Part shown: positions 62,301 through 64,000 of the stretch, in pieces
How the letters are laid out: the number at the start of each line of letters is the position of its first letter
Position numbering within the stretch: position 1 is the stretch's first letter
NCBI GenBank assembly: GCA_036850595.1
Contig: CM072156.1
Span: forward strand, 15,138,326-15,202,325
Length of the DNA: 64,000 nt
Source of the DNA: Rhyacichthys aspro
Taxonomy: Eukaryota > Chordata > Actinopteri > Gobiiformes > Rhyacichthyidae
Direction: 5' to 3'
Notes under the pieces: generated by a model
Database searches by the model: none
Seen by the model: the letters and a program-made list of their open reading frames with translations, nothing else
Told to the model about the DNA's origin: nothing
Made by a program: the position numbers and the translations under genes

Positions 62301-64000
62301 TTGAAATTATGGTGTAATGAATGCACTTGGCTGTGAAGGACTGATGTTCAACACTGCACCACATATTTTGATTAACATAAAATTGCAATACAGCCTCTTC
62401 CTAAAGCTTTGGACTGGTGATCATCACAGTAGTTTATTACAGCTAGCTGACATTACTATAGCAACGGGCGCAGTGCAAAAGTTCTGCAAGGTAATCTGTT
62501 GTTGTAAGAATGGCCTATTTGTTAAAATAGTGACTTTTATGGCAATGCTTGATTATATTTTGCCTTTGCTAAGACCATGAAGGCATTGACAGTCTCATTA
62601 AGAGTTTCATATAGATTGTTTACCCACGCACACAAAAACTTTACTATTATCAACATAATTAAAATGATGAGAAATCAGTTTTCTGACAGGGGTTTTCTTT
62701 ATGTATCTCCTCTTTTTCAGGTGTCAGACAGGTGTGATTATGTTTTTGTGAATGGAAAGGAGACCAAAGGTAAAGTAAAGATGATGGTGAACTTCACCTA
62801 CAGCTACCTGAGTGCTCAGCTGGAGATGAAAGTTTGGATGCCTCGCCTACCACTGCAGATCGAAGTGTCAGACACAGAACTGAGTCAAATCAAAAGTTGG
62901 AGAGTACCAATATTAACATCTAAAAGGTAGGACACAAAATGGAGCATTTGTTCACAATTAAATTATATGCCTCTCTTTCAGTAGCTCATACTTGTGTAGA
63001 ATTTATTTTATTCCACCTATATTCAAATCATATCTTGGGTTTAGGGTTTTCAATCCATTAGGTAATGAGCTGCACTATCCTTCTGTCCAGACAAGCAAAG
63101 CGACATGGTTAAGTGATTGAGTATAGCCGATCAGAACATTTGCTGTATGACAGTTGTGTCCTGTGTTGTTATGCACCAGATCTGGCTGGAACAGTGAAGA
63201 AGAAGACAGGAAGGGGAAGGGCTGCATGCTGCAGTTTCAGCACGCCATGGTGCGAGTGTTAACTCACTTTGTGGCGGAGCAGGTGGACCCTCGGGACCCT
63301 AAGGCCTACTTCCTAGGCTCCGATTGGCAGGTGGATGTCACAAGGCTTGTTAGATACTTCATGAAGGTGGAAGACCCAAGAGTGGCAAGATTACAGGCAG
63401 GAAGGGTGCTGTCAGGGCGAGATCTGGGAACAACTGCAATTCAGGTAACAACAAACCTTGAGTCACAACCTGACAGAAGTACCATAGTACTTAGAAGTTT
63501 ACCATAGTATCTCATTTTGTTGTTTTGCAGGTGTTTTCTCCACTTTCTGATACAATCTTGGCTAAAACAACAATCAGGGTTGTGGATGACAAAGTCACTA
63601 TCACTGAGTTGGGGGTCCAGGTGGTCACTGGTCTTTCCATGACCTTGCAACTGAGCCCTGGGAGCAACAGAGCTATCCTGGCCACCACCACCACACAGGA
63701 AATTTTTCAGAGCCCCAAACAGGTATTTTTTATTTATTAGCAGAAGTATTCATGGTGGGGTGCACAATTAGTTGTCAACAATAATATTTTTTGTTACCTC
63801 TTGTTTTTAGAAAGCACTGGTCAGTGCTTGGGTACAGTTCAGCGATGGCAACCAGACACCTCTAGATATTTATGATCCCGCTTTCTACAAGATGGCAGTT
63901 ACTTCGCTGGACCAAGGGGTAGTGTCGGTGCCAGGGACTGCCCCTGTTGTGATTGCAGAGGGAGAGGGTGAAGGAGTTCTGGTCAGAATAGAGATGTCTA
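44242..64000 (+). CDS. tmem132d: Transmembrane protein 132 family member, probably TMEM132D, partial
   Basis: TMEM132 proteins are single-pass neural surface proteins whose extracellular part holds cohesin-like and immunoglobulin-like domains; roles in cell adhesion and cytoskeletal linkage are proposed. Nine exons join without a frame break: 44242-44317, 48774-49647, 55385-55522, 57995-58187, 59937-60080, 62721-62926, 63180-63444, 63531-63722 and 63811-64000 (cut by the edge), giving 759 residues. Residues 14-25 form a signal-peptide core. Diagnostic stretches are FLKEAGQDFMRNSS, EVRGSCALGG, RCDYVFVNGKE, LPLQIEVSDTELSQIK, LGSDWQVDVTRLV and LQLSPGSNRAI. Sequons occur at N69, N91, N313, N499 and N710. 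The transmembrane segment and tail (full length about 1100 residues) lie right of the window. TMEM132B and C are close relatives; the D call rests on exon 6-9 resemblance and on lying head-to-head with fzd10. Confidence 0.85.
44318..48773 (+). other. tmem132d intron 1
   Basis: 4.5 kb, no other gene or clear mobile element. First introns of this gene in mammals are enormous, so this is strikingly compact. The acceptor is TTTGTGTCTTTCAG. Confidence 0.7.
48774..49647 (+). CDS. tmem132d: tmem132d exon 2 (N-terminal domain)
   Basis: The 874-bp exon encodes residues 26-317, the TMEM132 N-terminal domain. It contains ADYLFLKEAGQDFMRNSS, NASYG, PKVRVLFYVAGRDW and QRIGSVRLLQVPKG. An unusually large second exon is a family trait. 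The cysteine pair around SCALGGERGTCMAEL is kept. The GTAAGA donor is in phase 2. Confidence 0.95.
49648..55384 (+). other. tmem132d intron 2
   Basis: 5.7 kb, the largest intron in view. No second gene recognised; T run at about 53929-53940. The acceptor is GGACCTTTCACAG. Confidence 0.7.
55385..55522 (+). CDS. tmem132d: tmem132d exon 3
   Basis: 138 bp, phase 2 to 2. Encodes RATVKKGVTFRTATPSNSLL then WDITLDMGADGTIAVVCQRK, part of the cohesin-like region. The donor is AAAAG|GTAAGT. Confidence 0.92.
57608..57640. repeat. GTATA/GTATC pentanucleotide repeat
   Basis: Successive units GTATA, GTATA, GTATC, GTATC, GTATA, then a degraded unit. Confidence 0.8.
57721..57734. repeat. Perfect 14-bp palindrome
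   Basis: GTACTGCGCAGTAC is identical to its own reverse complement. Confidence 0.9.
57995..58187 (+). CDS. tmem132d: tmem132d exon 4
   Basis: 193 bp, phase 2 to 0. Encodes LESSLLEVLQMDFEVEELSS, then VIIWKLELP and GAMRIYTTQRDFVGLAPLV, matching the family. The donor is ATG|GTGAGT. Confidence 0.93.
58188..59936 (+). other. tmem132d intron 4
   Basis: 1.7 kb; contains a duplicated segment (59021-59055 and 59204-59240). The acceptor is TTTCTCCTATAG. Confidence 0.7.
59021..59240 (+). repeat. Duplicated segment, two copies 184 bp apart
   Basis: GTATCCATCTGCTTCA occurs exactly in both copies, each preceded by TTTTACA-like sequence and GGGACA. Copies are at 59021-59055 and 59204-59240. The rest of the interval is too diverged to align by eye. 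Confidence 0.6.
59937..60080 (+). CDS. tmem132d: tmem132d exon 5
   Basis: 144 bp, phase 0 to 0. Encodes DSEILNTAVLTGKKVVIPV, then a strongly acidic stretch DCSTDDEDVLK. The donor is CTCAAG|GTAATC. Confidence 0.93.
60081..62720 (+). other. tmem132d intron 5
   Basis: 2.6 kb without recognisable features. The acceptor is CCTCTTTTTCAG. Confidence 0.7.
62721..62926 (+). CDS. tmem132d: tmem132d exon 6
   Basis: 206 bp, phase 0 to 2. Encodes VSDRCDYVFVNGKETKGKVK and PRLPLQIEVSDTELSQIKSW, nearly invariant across TMEM132B, C and D. Sequon at N499. The donor is AAAAG|GTAGGA. Confidence 0.95.
63180..63444 (+). CDS. tmem132d: tmem132d exon 7
   Basis: 265 bp, phase 2 to 0, after a 253-bp intron. Starts with the acidic linker NSEEEDRKGKG, followed by QFQHAMVRVLTHFVAEQ and LGSDWQVDVTRLVRYFMKVE, an Ig-like region of the family. 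The acceptor is TTATGCACCAG. Confidence 0.95.
63531..63722 (+). CDS. tmem132d: tmem132d exon 8
   Basis: 192 bp, phase 0 to 0, after an 86-bp intron. Encodes VFSPLSDTILAKTTIRVVDD, VTITELGVQVVTGLSMTLQL and SPGSNRAILATT, all strongly family-like. Confidence 0.95.
63811..64000 (+). CDS. tmem132d: tmem132d exon 9, start only
   Basis: Begins after an 88-bp intron and a TTGTTTTTAG acceptor with KALVSAWVQFSDGNQTPLDI, then runs open to the window edge. In relatives this is the large last exon that encodes the final Ig-like part, transmembrane helix and cytoplasmic tail; none of these is visible here. Confidence 0.92.

Noticed and set aside
1..64000. CRISPR array, prophage, bacterial defence system or viral genome
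   Set aside because: No regularly spaced repeats, dense gene arrays or viral proteins; the spliced vertebrate genes show that this is animal nuclear DNA.

Overview
The window looks like nuclear DNA from a ray-finned fish, probably a spiny-rayed teleost. The reasons are AT-rich intergenic DNA, GT-AG spliced genes with intact vertebrate protein signatures, compact introns (down to 86-88 bp), and fish-type repeats: a Tc1-like transposon relic, a hAT-like non-autonomous element, a tRNA-derived SINE and a LINE tail. I cannot name the species.

Three protein-coding genes are supported. (1) Positions 702-2557, minus strand: the first five coding exons of piwil1, the PIWI Argonaute of the germline piRNA pathway; it runs off the left edge before the PAZ domain. 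(2) Positions 15778-17532, minus strand: a complete intronless Frizzled receptor of 584 residues, best identified as fzd10. (3) Positions 44242-64000, plus strand: exons 1-8 and the start of exon 9 of a TMEM132-family adhesion-type membrane protein, most likely tmem132d; it runs off the right edge before its transmembrane segment.

The order and orientations (piwil1 and fzd10 in tandem, tmem132d head-to-head with fzd10) match the human 12q24.33 block TMEM132D-FZD10-PIWIL1 as I know it. The genes do not form a pathway: piRNA silencing, Wnt reception and neural adhesion share only an old neighbourhood.

Layout: 1-2600 piwil1 5' half, with a deleted Tc1 relic in intron 2; 2600-15160 intergenic, with a LINE fragment and an old tandem duplication; 15165-18250 fzd10 transcription unit and promoter; 18480-19570 a repeat cluster (hairpin, SINE, hAT-like element); 19570-43600 a gene desert between the divergent promoters, likely holding regulatory DNA but no exon I can support; 43640-64000 tmem132d.

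I found no CRISPR array, viral genome, operon or obviously new molecular system. The most useful leads are the conserved divergent arrangement, a set of CTCF-like motifs that switch orientation in the middle of the desert, MYB-like motifs at the piwil1 start, and several repeats with readable structure. Everything was read by eye; exon calls rest on family similarity, splice signals and unbroken phase.
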